A stretch of DNA of 64,000 nucleotides from Agaribacterium sp. ZY112. Lineage in GTDB: Bacteria; Pseudomonadota; Gammaproteobacteria; Pseudomonadales; Cellvibrionaceae. Made by a program: the position numbers and the translations under genes. The notes under the pieces are model-generated. The model had not been told where the DNA came from, did not search any database, and saw nothing but the letters and a program-made list of their open reading frames with translations. Shown here piece after piece: positions 1 to 8,271 of the stretch (its first letter is position 1; each line of letters starts with the position of its first letter). Where the stretch lies: positions 2,351,001 to 2,415,000 of the forward strand of contig NZ_CP166840.1 of NCBI RefSeq assembly GCF_041346925.1. The letters are read 5' to 3'.

Positions 1-1223
1 AGCGTGAATTTAATGCCGACGTCATTCGCAAAGACTTCCCGATTTTAAATCAGGAAGTGAATGGCCACGCCTTAGTCTATCTCGATAATGCAGCGACCAC
101 GCAAAAGCCTCAGGCAGTGATTGATGCGCTTGTGCATTATTACAGCTTCGATAACAGCAATGTTCATCGTGGTGCTCACGCCTTAGCTGATAGAGCAACT
201 ACGGCTTTTGAGGGCGCGCGTGCAAGTATTGCCAAAGCATTAAACAGCCCGTCGGCTAAACAACTTATTTGGACTCGGGGCACAACGGAGAGCATTAACC
301 TTGTTGCGCAAAGTTGGGGTCGGGCCAATTTAAGCGAGGGTGATGAGGTTCTTGTCAGCACCCTTGAGCACCACAGTAATATCGTGCCTTGGCAGTTAGT
401 GGCCGAGTCGCGTGGCGCGTCGGTGAAAGCGATTCCGGTTTCAGAAAAAGGCGAGATCGATCTTGAGGCTTTTAAAACCATGCTCAGTGACAAAGTGAAG
501 TTTGTCAGTGTTGCGCATGTAAGCAATGCCTTGGGTACGGTTAACCCGATAGAGCAGATTATTCAGTTGGCTCACGATGCTGGCGCCAAGGTTTTAATCG
601 ATGGTGCTCAAGGTTTGGCTCACTTCGATGTTGATGTGCAAAAGCTAGGTTGTGACTTTTATGCGTTTTCAGGTCACAAGGTATTTGGCCCAACGGGTAT
701 CGGTGGTCTTTGGGGTAAAGAAAGCATTTTGAATGCCATGCCGCCTTGGCAGGGTGGTGGCGAAATGATTGAGCGAGTCAGTTTTGCTGGTACTAGCTTT
801 AATACTCTTCCATATAAGTTTGAAGCGGGCACGCCAGATATTGCCGGTGCCATTGGTTTAGCCGCGGCATTTGATTATTTAGAGCAGTTTGATAGACAGA
901 GCATGCTCAAACACGAGCAAGAACTGCTCGATTATTGTGTCGAGAAAAGTGCAGTAATTGAAGGTTTAAAGCGTGTTGGTCAAGCCGATTGTTGCGCGTC
1001 TGTATTTAGTTTTGTTGTTGACGGTACTCACCCTGCCGATATCGGTACTTTGTTGGATCAACAAGGTGTCGCTGTGCGTACAGGGCACCACTGTGTGCAA
1101 CCATTAATGCAAGAGTTTGCGTTGCCAGGTACTGTGCGCGCATCGTTTAGCATCTACAACACCAAGGCTGACGTCGATGCGCTGTTTATCGCGCTCGAAA
1201 AAGTCTTGCAGTTTTTGAGGTAG
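1..1223 (+). CDS. sufS: Cysteine desulfurase SufS, 5' end cut by window edge
   Basis: PLP-dependent group II cysteine desulfurase that removes sulfur from cysteine and passes it to SufE for Fe-S cluster assembly in the cytoplasm. The open frame (codons starting at position 3) runs to the window edge and already encodes family N-terminal sequence (DFPILNQEVNG), so the GTG at 57 is not the real start. Visible landmarks are YLDNAATTQKP, the PLP-binding lysine in SGHK (codon 678-680) and the active-site cysteine in TGHHC (codon 1092-1094). About 407 residues are visible, close to full family length. sufA begins 3 bases after its stop, so this is one operon; sufBCD would be expected upstream, outside the window. 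Confidence 0.95.
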   Translation, partial: REFNADVIRKDFPILNQEVNGHALVYLDNAATTQKPQAVIDALVHYYSFDNSNVHRGAHALADRATTAFEGARASIAKALNSPSAKQLIWTRGTTESINLVAQSWGRANLSEGDEVLVSTLEHHSNIVPWQLVAESRGASVKAIPVSEKGEIDLEAFKTMLSDKVKFVSVAHVSNALGTVNPIEQIIQLAHDAGAKVLIDGAQGLAHFDVDVQKLGCDFYAFSGHKVFGPTGIGGLWGKESILNAMPPWQGGGEMIERVSFAGTSFNTLPYKFEAGTPDIAGAIGLAAAFDYLEQFDRQSMLKHEQELLDYCVEKSAVIEGLKRVGQADCCASVFSFVVDGTHPADIGTLLDQQGVAVRTGHHCVQPLMQEFALPGTVRASFSIYNTKADVDALFIALEKVLQFLR

Positions 1224-1226
1224 GGC

Positions 1227-1601
1227 ATGGCTGTAGAAACGTTTGAATTTAAGCAAAATGTCAGTGATATTTTACAGATCAGTGATGAAGCGGCCGAGCA
1301 CTTCGCCAAGCAATTAAAGCGCAGTGGTTTAAAGGCGATTCGTTTGACCTTAAAACAAGCCGGTTGCACAGGATATAAATATCTCATTGATGAGATAGAG
1401 CAAGCCGAATCCGGTGATTTACACGGTACACTTTCAAGTGGTGTCGAGTTCTATATCGACAGCCGTTATTTAAGTGCCGTTCAAGGCACCCATATTGATG
1501 TTCGCCAACAAGGTTTGAATCTAAATCTAGTCTTAGAAAACCCGAACGTTAAAGATGAATGTGGCTGTGGCGAGAGCTTCAGCATTGAGAGCGAGAAATA
1601 A
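1227..1601 (+). CDS. sufA: A-type Fe-S carrier SufA (HesB/IscA family)
   Basis: A-type iron-sulfur carrier of 124 residues that receives clusters from the SufBCD scaffold and hands them to apo-proteins. The three ligand cysteines of the family are visible: C47 in AGCTGY and C112/C114 in the C-terminal CGCG motif. The N-terminal segment is slightly longer than in IscA, as is usual for SufA. It sits 3 bases after sufS and ends 1 base before sufT, and an AGGTAGGG-like ribosome binding site overlaps the end of sufS. Naming it SufA rather than IscA or ErpA rests on operon context. Confidence 0.88.
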   Translation: MAVETFEFKQNVSDILQISDEAAEHFAKQLKRSGLKAIRLTLKQAGCTGYKYLIDEIEQAESGDLHGTLSSGVEFYIDSRYLSAVQGTHIDVRQQGLNLNLVLENPNVKDECGCGESFSIESEK

Positions 1602-1602
1602 T

Positions 1603-2139
1603 ATGGCCGAGCAACGTATGGTCAGTACTGTTCGCGAGGTACCTGCCCGTTTGGTTCCCGTGGGTGACCCGATGACCATCCCCGCCAATACCTTTGTCAC
1701 CATTACCCAAAGCTTGGGCGGCAATTACACGGTGGTTTATCAAGGTAATATGTTGCGAGTTGACGGCACTGATGCTGACGCGCTTGGACTTGAAAAGTAC
1801 GAACTTGAATTTGAAGACTTAGGTGATGGCCGTATACACGAAGAGCAAATCTGGGAAGCTCTAGAAACGGTATACGATCCTGAGATACCTGTTAACCTTC
1901 GCGCCTTAGGTTTAATTTATTCGCTTAAAGTGTGTCAGCACAGTGGTGAAGTCGTTATTGAAATGACCTTAACGGCACCTGGTTGCGGCATGGGCCCTGT
2001 GTTAGTCGGTGACGTAAAACACCGTGTGCGTTTAGTGCCAAATGTAAAAAGTGTGAGTGTTGAACTCGTATTTGACCCTCCATGGCACAGAGATATGATG
2101 AGTGAAGAAGCCCAGCTCGAAACGGGCATGTTCTTTTAA
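1603..2139 (+). CDS. sufT: SufT, DUF59/MIP18-family Fe-S assembly factor
   Basis: A 178-residue protein of the SufT family, an auxiliary Fe-S maturation factor with a DUF59 (MIP18) domain. The frame is open upstream to 1555, but the ATG at 1603, one base after the sufA stop, gives the family-like N-terminus MAEQRMVSTVREVPARLVP. The N-terminal part (about 1-70) is a SufT-specific extension. The DUF59 part carries ETVYDPEIPVN and a conserved cysteine in APGCGMG. A strong hairpin follows at 2152-2175 and probably closes the suf transcript. Confidence 0.88.
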   Translation: MAEQRMVSTVREVPARLVPVGDPMTIPANTFVTITQSLGGNYTVVYQGNMLRVDGTDADALGLEKYELEFEDLGDGRIHEEQIWEALETVYDPEIPVNLRALGLIYSLKVCQHSGEVVIEMTLTAPGCGMGPVLVGDVKHRVRLVPNVKSVSVELVFDPPWHRDMMSEEAQLETGMFF

Positions 2140-2151
2140 CTCTTATTGTAA

Positions 2152-2175
2152 AGAGGTGCTTATTCAAGCACCTCT
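2152..2175 (+). terminator. Hairpin after sufT, terminator-like
   Basis: Perfect 10-bp inverted repeat (AGAGGTGCTT / AAGCACCTCT) around a 4-base loop, 13 bases after the sufT stop. The downstream T tract is broken (CGATTCAGTTCC), so it may be a poor intrinsic terminator or a 3'-end stabilising hairpin. Confidence 0.6.
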
Positions 2176-2485
2176 CGATTCAGTTCCTCTTTGTTCATTT
2201 CCTCTCTAAACCTAAGCCGGCTGGTACTTCGTAAGTAACATTTCTTCTTTTTTTGCGACTTAAGTATTGCTTGCTTGTCCCTTTTTTGATCGTTATCATC
2301 GTATTTGGCGCTTAAATCGTTTATAGCGGCTGTTTTTATCTGCACTGATAATACTAGGCGCGGTTCAATTTCGGGCTAAACAGGGAGCATGATATCCCCT
2401 GTATTTCCCGCATTTTGATATTTATCACCGCACTTGATGTTTGTGTTATTGAGCCATCTTTCACTTCCTTAGTTGAGAACCGATT
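2176..2485. other. Non-coding gap between sufT and the lipoprotein gene
   Basis: About 310 bases. The only minus-strand open frame here (61 codons, 2160-2345) has no family features and overlaps the terminator hairpin, so I do not call it. A short imperfect repeat (CAGGG and CCCTG flanking GATAT) lies near 2381-2402. The region should hold the promoter of the gene at 2486, but I see no convincing -35/-10 pair. Confidence 0.5.
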
Positions 2486-3781
2486 ATGATTTTGAAAAAA
2501 GTAACACTGTTAGCGGCAGTACTTTTATTAGCTAACTGTGGCGGAGGTTCTTCCTCTAGTAATGACGATTCAGCGTCAGCAGGGAGCGGTGGTGGTGCTT
2601 CTCCTGATCCTGTAGCTACGCAAACGGGCGTTTTCTTAGATAGCGCGATTGCCAATATTGGCTATAAGACGGAAACCCTAGAAGGCGTAACTAATACTCT
2701 TGGAGAATATGATTATTTAGACGGTGAAACGGTTACTTTCTTTATTGGCGATCTAGAGCTGCCCGCTGTTGCCGCAAAAGATCTCGTTACACCATTAGAT
2801 TTAGCCGGTAGTGATGACACAACGGACGCAACGGTTGTCAATATCATCCGTTTATTACAAACCTTAGATGAAGATGGTATCGCTGAAAATGGCATCACCA
2901 TTACTGAAAATGCTAAAAGTGCAGCGACTCAAGTCGACTTCAGTGTTTCCGTCAGTGAGTTTGAGTCATTAGCTGCGGTTAGCAACCTTATTGCTAATTC
3001 GGGCTCAACGAATACCGAGCTGGTATCAGAAGGTACTGCGCTTGCTCACTTTGAGACGACCTTAGCAGCAGAGGGCGAAGACTTTATTGCGAGTACTAAT
3101 ATCACAGGAGCATGGTCTACTAACTTGACTGATAATGACCTGTTGGTGCTTTTGTTCTTTGCTGATGGTAGTTATGTGCATATCGAAGTTGACGAAGAAG
3201 AGCCAATAGATGCTTTTAATGAAATTTCAGGTATGGAGTGGGGCACTTACGTTAAGAATAATGACAGCAATGAGCTGACCATTGGGCACACCTTTGATGA
3301 AAATGGTGAGACTGGTTTTACGGACGCCACACTCAATTTGACTAGAATCTTTGCGCAAGTGGATGGTGATGAGTTAACCATGCAGTTTGATGATAATTTG
3401 AACGGTGAGATTGAGGAAGATGAGTCTCTTGTTTTTAGCCGTTTGTCATCCGAAGGTATTTTAGGGGCGTGGACCTCTGATTTAACGGATAATGATTTCT
3501 TAGGTTTGATCTTCTTTGATAACGGTACCTATGTGCACTTAGAAGTGGATGAAGTGGCACCTATTGATGAAGAAGGTGAAGAGTCCGGTATGGAGTGGGG
3601 CACTTATACAAGAAACTCAAATACTGGTGAGTTAACAGTCACTCAGGTGTTTGATGCTAATGGTGACATTGGCTTTAATGATGCCGCTAATGGTGAAACT
3701 GTGCTGTTTGCCAATGCTCTAGAGGATGTACTGACACTAGGTTTTGATGGCGATGGTTCTTTAGCGTTTAAACGCCTATAA
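2486..3781 (+). CDS. Repeat-containing outer-membrane lipoprotein, unknown function
   Basis: A 431-residue predicted lipoprotein. Residues 1-17 form a signal peptide ending LLAN before C18, which is followed by a low-complexity Gly/Ser/Asp linker. Glycine at +2 predicts outer-membrane sorting. Asn at -1 of the lipobox is less usual. The mature protein contains two similar units beginning near residues 206 and 325. Each starts with GAW and Thr/Ser-Asp-Leu-Thr-Asp-Asn-Asp, then FF..G.YVH.EVDE and SGMEWGTY. They read like a duplicated beta-rich domain. The protein is very acidic, as in marine secreted proteins. It separates sufT from sufE and has its own flanking hairpins, so it is probably transcribed independently. 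I do not recognise a named family. Confidence 0.7.
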   Translation: MILKKVTLLAAVLLLANCGGGSSSSNDDSASAGSGGGASPDPVATQTGVFLDSAIANIGYKTETLEGVTNTLGEYDYLDGETVTFFIGDLELPAVAAKDLVTPLDLAGSDDTTDATVVNIIRLLQTLDEDGIAENGITITENAKSAATQVDFSVSVSEFESLAAVSNLIANSGSTNTELVSEGTALAHFETTLAAEGEDFIASTNITGAWSTNLTDNDLLVLLFFADGSYVHIEVDEEEPIDAFNEISGMEWGTYVKNNDSNELTIGHTFDENGETGFTDATLNLTRIFAQVDGDELTMQFDDNLNGEIEEDESLVFSRLSSEGILGAWTSDLTDNDFLGLIFFDNGTYVHLEVDEVAPIDEEGEESGMEWGTYTRNSNTGELTVTQVFDANGDIGFNDAANGETVLFANALEDVLTLGFDGDGSLAFKRL

Positions 3782-3792
3782 ATAGACCACCC

Positions 3793-3828
3793 CTGTTTTC
3801 AGCTAGAGTACGCTTTAGCTGAAAACAG
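3793..3828 (+). terminator. Long perfect hairpin after the lipoprotein gene
   Basis: A 13-bp perfect stem (CTGTTTTCAGCTA / TAGCTGAAAACAG) around a 10-base loop, starting 12 bases after the stop codon. Only a short T-rich stretch (CATTTCTTG) follows. It probably ends the lipoprotein transcript. Confidence 0.65.
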
Positions 3829-3903
3829 CATTTCTTGTCGTCCAGATTCTTGCATTTTGTTAGAATGCCCCGCTGTTGTACTTCTACCTAAATGGAACGA
3901 TTC

Positions 3904-4335
3904 ATGACCTTGCCCACCATGCCTTTTGGCAATGATATTACTACCGACGATATTCTTGATACGTTGAGCTTTTTTGATGGCTGGGAAGAGCGTTATAAGT
4001 ACATCATCGATCTAGGTAAAAGCCTGCCAGCTATGGATGACAGTCTTAAAACCGAAGATCGCATTGTTCCGGGGTGTCAGAGCCAAGTATGGGTTGAGAG
4101 CGCTTTAACCGACGGTAGATTGTTGTTTAGCGTTGATAGTGATGCGTTTATTGTTAAAGGCTTATTGGCCTTGGTCATGGCTGCTTACAATAATAAAACG
4201 CCCGCTGAAGTGCTTGAGTTCGATATTGAGTCGTATTTTGAAGCCTTGTCACTGATTAAGCATTTAAGTCCTACTCGTGGTAATGGTATTAAAGCTATGG
4301 TTCATAAAGTTCAAGAACTTGCTAAAGCGGTTTAG
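3904..4335 (+). CDS. sufE: Cysteine desulfuration protein SufE
   Basis: A 143-residue sulfur acceptor that stimulates SufS and relays persulfide sulfur to the SufBCD scaffold. The acceptor cysteine is C58 in VPGCQSQVW, with the family features FFDGWEERYKYIIDLG upstream and KGLLALVMAAYNNKTP downstream. An in-frame ATG lies 12 bases upstream at 3892, but only the ATG at 3904 has a GGA ribosome-binding element at reasonable distance. It is split from sufSAT by about 1.7 kb holding an unrelated lipoprotein gene. Confidence 0.92.
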   Translation: MTLPTMPFGNDITTDDILDTLSFFDGWEERYKYIIDLGKSLPAMDDSLKTEDRIVPGCQSQVWVESALTDGRLLFSVDSDAFIVKGLLALVMAAYNNKTPAEVLEFDIESYFEALSLIKHLSPTRGNGIKAMVHKVQELAKAV

Positions 4336-4347
4336 GGCTAAGTTTAT

Positions 4348-4563
4348 ATGTCACCGTTAAACGATTGGATTAATGAATGGGGCACCGCTGTTGGTGTTGG
4401 TGCGTTAATATCCTTTATGATTTTTATCATGTGGGATCTGGCTAAAAAAAGTAATGCTGGAAAATTTGGCACTGCTATTATTTTTGCCGGCCTTGGCTTA
4501 GGGATTTTTGGTTTTTTAATAAAGGTAGCGATTCAATATGGAATGGAATCGGCAGGGGTATAG
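4348..4563 (+). CDS. Small inner-membrane protein, DUF2788-like
   Basis: A 71-residue protein with two predicted membrane segments (about residues 15-32 and 42-62) joined by a short basic cytoplasmic-type loop (DLAKKSNAGKFG). Length and pattern match my memory of the DUF2788 family, found as single small genes in gammaproteobacteria, with no assigned function. It lies 12 bases after sufE on the same strand and is likely co-transcribed, which need not mean a role in Fe-S assembly. Confidence 0.7.
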   Translation: MSPLNDWINEWGTAVGVGALISFMIFIMWDLAKKSNAGKFGTAIIFAGLGLGIFGFLIKVAIQYGMESAGV

Positions 4564-4571
4564 GGGAGTAT

Positions 4572-4604
4572 ATAAGGCGCTAAGTATAAGGTGCTAGGCA
4601 TAAG
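4572..4604. repeat. Two tandem 14-base imperfect repeats
   Basis: The unit ATAAGGYGCTARGY occurs twice head to tail (4572-4585 and 4586-4599), followed by the first five bases of a third copy (ATAAG). It lies in the gap between convergent genes. No function is evident. Confidence 0.55.
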
Positions 4605-4695
4605 ACATGGCTCTAGCACTCAGTTCTATCACTCTGCCTAAAGTTCGCCTCCTTTCGGTAGCTCTAGCAGCAGTCATTACGTTTTTAGATAGGGT

Positions 4696-5976
4696 TTAAA
4701 AAGCATAACCCATTTGAAAAGCAGCTCCTCTTACATCGTCTCCATGAGCATAAGCTCCTTCCATAACAAAGCGTTTTATTTTAAAAGCCAATCCAAAAGA
4801 AGCTACATCACTGATGGTATTGTTCAGATCGGAGCGATAACCCAAGCGTAACCATATATCTTTAACTAGAGTGATATCAGCGCCGATGCTCGTATATTGA
4901 GTCGCCTGCTCATTTGCAAGTGCTTGGCTTTCGTTTAGGTCTAGGTCAATACCAATTAAATACTTGTTGGAGATGTAGGCAGCCCCTAGGCTTGCTTGCG
5001 GGCGTAATTTAACTTCAAGGTCGTTTTCACTTTTATAGTTTTTACCGAATACATCCTTGATAGCAAGGCCTAAGCGAAAGTTTTCTTTAATTTCTGTAGC
5101 AATACCTAAATCTAAATTGATCGATGAAAATGTTTCTTCATCGTAATCAAGTTCAACAGAGCTGTCAGAAAAATCAAAGTTGTTTCTAAAGACCGATACT
5201 CGGGTTAATTTAGGCGTGAAGCCAAATGATACGTTTTGTTTGAAAACGGGAAACTGTTTTGCAAATGAGACTCCCCATTCAGATACAAGGATAGAGCCCA
5301 AGTCTGCGTTTGAACTTAAGTTGTCTCGAGGGTCAAGCAAACCATTATTCGGGTTTCCATCTATATATAGCTCTGGGTGTTCTGCGCCCTGACTGCCTCC
5401 GCTGATTATAAAATCGAGGGTTTCGATATAATTATTGAGTAGTTGCTTATCCTCATCAGTAATATCGGCGGTGCCTGCACTTATGCTGCGTTGGTTAAAA
5501 TAAAAGGCTCCGCCTTCGTGTTCACTTGGCTGCACAAGGGTAATACCTATGAGTGCTTCAGCGAGATAAACTTGATCTCCTAACTTATCGGTTTCAGTTT
5601 GCACTTCTCGTGTGAGATCAAGCACGGTTTGTGCGTTGTTGTTATTTTGATCAAGGTTAAAGGCATCTACGGCGCTTGTTACTCGATCATAGAGGTCTTG
5701 CTCATGTAGATTGATGGCATCGTTAAGAGCTCGACTTTCTTGTAAAACGATTGACGGGAAAAACAGTCTGCCGCTTTGAGAGTCCTCTTCACGCTTATCG
5801 TGAAAGGATAAAAGGGCTGGGTTATAGAAAGGAGCATTTTCTAAGTTGGCACTGGCTGTTGTCGTCCCTCCCATAGCTAAGCTTCGAGCATCAAATATTC
5901 CGGTTCCGGCTGCAAAACTATAAGTGCCTAGTAATAAGCTACCAAAGCAAAGGAGGCTACGACAAAGTAAACTCAT
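4696..5976 (-). CDS. TraF-like outer-membrane beta-barrel protein
   Basis: A 426-residue exported protein with a signal peptide (about 1-22, ending YSFAA). The mature start (GIFDARSLAMGG) and YNPALLS nearby are typical of the conjugal transfer TraF_2 family, which resembles FadL/OmpP1 barrels. The chain ends in Phe (MGYAF), the usual last residue of outer-membrane barrels. Residues 90-220 form a polar, coil-rich insert. No conjugation genes are near, so the family name should not be read as evidence of a plasmid; chromosomal copies are common in marine gammaproteobacteria and have no defined role. It lies downstream of the FG-GAP lipoprotein gene on the same strand, separated by about 165 bases with a strong hairpin. 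Confidence 0.75.
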   Translation of the reverse strand: MSLLCRSLLCFGSLLLGTYSFAAGTGIFDARSLAMGGTTTASANLENAPFYNPALLSFHDKREEDSQSGRLFFPSIVLQESRALNDAINLHEQDLYDRVTSAVDAFNLDQNNNNAQTVLDLTREVQTETDKLGDQVYLAEALIGITLVQPSEHEGGAFYFNQRSISAGTADITDEDKQLLNNYIETLDFIISGGSQGAEHPELYIDGNPNNGLLDPRDNLSSNADLGSILVSEWGVSFAKQFPVFKQNVSFGFTPKLTRVSVFRNNFDFSDSSVELDYDEETFSSINLDLGIATEIKENFRLGLAIKDVFGKNYKSENDLEVKLRPQASLGAAYISNKYLIGIDLDLNESQALANEQATQYTSIGADITLVKDIWLRLGYRSDLNNTISDVASFGLAFKIKRFVMEGAYAHGDDVRGAAFQMGYAF

Positions 5977-6005
5977 ATTCTAAATGACTTTTATTGTTGT
6001 TAGTG

Positions 6006-6041
6006 GCTGTTAAGTGAGCTTGCTGAAGCTTACTTAACAGC
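6006..6041 (-). terminator. 16-bp hairpin between the FG-GAP and TraF-like genes
   Basis: The arms GCTGTTAAGTGAGCTT and AAGCTTACTTAACAGC flank the tetraloop GCTG and pair over 16 positions with a single G-T wobble. There is no T tract on either strand, so it could be a read-through attenuator or transcript-stabilising hairpin rather than a simple terminator. Confidence 0.55.
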
Positions 6042-6141
6042 AGCTTACTACGCCTTTAAAAAACTGACTAGGCTTAAGTGCTCCCGTTTTTCATTCGCTG
6101 CTTTAGCCTTTTGTATCAAGTTGGATTGCGTGAAACCAGTG

Positions 6142-8271
6142 TTAATCCCCTAAGCCCCAATGATTTGCACCATAGAGGATGTTAAAGTCGGCGATGTCAT
6201 CACTGTCTTCAACTAAGAAGCCACTAACGACAAAATCATCTAGCCCATCACCATCCATATCGCCCACACCTCTTGCCCAGAGGCGTGAGTTGAATGCAGA
6301 GCTATTTCTCTTGCTGTAAATTAGAGCGCCTTGCTCTCCGGTACTGCCATTAGCAAAGCGAAATTCATCAATGTCAATGCTAGGCGTTATCGTGTTTTGT
6401 CCGTAAATAATGGCACTGGCAGGCTTTGAATTGCTGATGTTATTGAGTATGAGATCTTCTATGCCATCGTTATTGATGTCGCCAGCGGGGTAGGGCACAA
6501 CCGTTGTTGTTGTAAATCCCGTTATCTTTCCAAGTTGCTTGTTTGTGTCCCATAGAGCCAAGCTACCTTGTTTATTGTCTTTTCGATCAAAGATTAATAT
6601 TTCATTTCCGTGTTGTATGAACAGCTCTTTTTTCATATCGCCATTGATATCAAGAACAGCCCCAATGTTTACTTGGTTCTCACTTGTAAATTCTTTGGCA
6701 GATAAAAATAAGGTGTTTAGTTGATCGAGTGTTGTTGAGCCTGAGTCGTAATTAGCTTGGCCAAAAATAATGACTGCACCGTTGTGCGTGCTTGTATTTA
6801 AACTTAGGGTGCCTGCCAAGCCAAAATCATCAAAACCATCACCGTCGTAGTCGCCAAGTGCGCGAATAGAGCCACGGGTAGTTACTCTGCCCTCAAGCTC
6901 CGCTTCTAGCTGAGGTGAATAAATAAAGCGCCTATTATCAAGCTCATCTCTTTCTATACTGCCGCTTAAACGCTGTGCACCACCAAATAAGATTTGTAAC
7001 TCACGATTGTCACTGTTGCCAATAATTTGGATCGCAACATCTGCAAAATTATCGTTATTTACATCACCAATTGCAGCTGCAAATGAAATGGTTGAGCTAC
7101 TGAGAAGTGGGCTAAGATCTGTGGTTGAGCTCGTCGTTAGTGGCGACTCAAATTCTGCCCTACCGTAGAGGATATGAGCTTTAAAATTACTGGAGCTGCC
7201 GCTTAGGATTACGACGTCATCGAAACCGTCACCGTCTATATCGCCAGCACTAGAGAGTAAGCTCCCAAAGCGTTCATTTTCTTGGTGACCTCTAATACTA
7301 TATTGTCTTTGTGATATTGTATCGCGAGGGCCACCAAGTGTGAGTATGCACTCTCCTACCTTTTCATCGACGACTTGGAGTTCGTTGTTCATTGTTGGTG
7401 CTTGAGCAACGCAAGCAATAGTGTCATGAAACCCATCACCATTTAGGTCTCCAGCAGCTTCTGGGTTGACGTAACCACTGCCTTTTGCGTAGTACTGAGG
7501 CAAGCTTTGACCGATATGTTTTAGTTCAAAAGATGCAATATCAGTGGTGTAGAGTTCGGTATAACGGCCGGAGCGTTTAGCCTCTACCAAAATATCGACA
7601 TTGACCCCACCATAGTTATTGCCGACACTGTCTTGAACTCGGTAAGTAAACCTATCCGTACCACTGTAGTTCTCATGTGACTGGTAGCGTAAGTGGTCGT
7701 TTTCGATGCTAACAGTGCCGTTAATAGGCTCAAGTAAAATTTCACTTACACTTAATGGCGATTGAATCGACGATACATCATTGGCCAGTACATCCAGATC
7801 AGTGCTTACATTTGTTTGTACAACGAAACGGTCTGATTCGGGGTTTAAGGTGGCCATACCTGTATCATTTGCTTGTTCGACACGAACGGTTGCCAGTTCT
7901 GAGCTTTTACCATTTTCATTTAATTGGTAATTAAACGATCGTAAAAAAGTATCTGAATTGGGGGCAGTAAATTCTATTTTTCCATCAACCACTCGATAAC
8001 TTGAGCCTGAATCCAAGACAATTTCGACGCTACTTAAGGCTGAGAAACGGTCATTGGCTAGTACGTCTAGATAAACGGTTGTACCGGCTGCAACGGTAAA
8101 GCTATCATCAATGGCCTCTAGAGTGTTGCTTCCCTCTCCTGGTACGTTGGGGCTTGAACTAGCAGATGGACTTGGGTTTGGGCTAGGCCTTGTATCTTCA
8201 TTACCTCCACTTGAGCCGCCGCAAGCACTTAGTAAGGTTGTGCTGATGAGAATTGAAAGAATCTTTTTCAT
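6142..8271 (-). CDS. FG-GAP propeller lipoprotein with tandem Ig/cadherin-like domains
   Basis: A 709-residue predicted surface lipoprotein. The chosen ATG gives MKKILSILISTTLLSAC, a clear signal with lipobox LSAC and Gly at +2. Then come a Pro/Ser-rich linker (about 20-45) and two bacterial Ig/cadherin-like domains with the signature LDVLANDR or LDVLANDV (about 45-140 and 145-235). The rest is an integrin-type FG-GAP beta-propeller (about 250-700) with at least seven calcium-loop motifs such as DLNGDGFHD, DIDGDGFDD, DYDGDGFDD and DMDGDGLDD. Such proteins bind calcium and often mediate adhesion or recognition; ligand and role here are unknown. A TTG 21 bases further upstream is less likely as the start. 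Confidence 0.82.
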   Translation of the reverse strand: MKKILSILISTTLLSACGGSSGGNEDTRPSPNPSPSASSSPNVPGEGSNTLEAIDDSFTVAAGTTVYLDVLANDRFSALSSVEIVLDSGSSYRVVDGKIEFTAPNSDTFLRSFNYQLNENGKSSELATVRVEQANDTGMATLNPESDRFVVQTNVSTDLDVLANDVSSIQSPLSVSEILLEPINGTVSIENDHLRYQSHENYSGTDRFTYRVQDSVGNNYGGVNVDILVEAKRSGRYTELYTTDIASFELKHIGQSLPQYYAKGSGYVNPEAAGDLNGDGFHDTIACVAQAPTMNNELQVVDEKVGECILTLGGPRDTISQRQYSIRGHQENERFGSLLSSAGDIDGDGFDDVVILSGSSSNFKAHILYGRAEFESPLTTSSTTDLSPLLSSSTISFAAAIGDVNNDNFADVAIQIIGNSDNRELQILFGGAQRLSGSIERDELDNRRFIYSPQLEAELEGRVTTRGSIRALGDYDGDGFDDFGLAGTLSLNTSTHNGAVIIFGQANYDSGSTTLDQLNTLFLSAKEFTSENQVNIGAVLDINGDMKKELFIQHGNEILIFDRKDNKQGSLALWDTNKQLGKITGFTTTTVVPYPAGDINNDGIEDLILNNISNSKPASAIIYGQNTITPSIDIDEFRFANGSTGEQGALIYSKRNSSAFNSRLWARGVGDMDGDGLDDFVVSGFLVEDSDDIADFNILYGANHWGLGD

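Noticed and set aside
4696..5976. TraF-like protein as evidence of a plasmid or conjugative element
   Set aside because: No other transfer, relaxase or mobility gene is present, and the surrounding genes are ordinary chromosomal ones; this barrel family is common on chromosomes.
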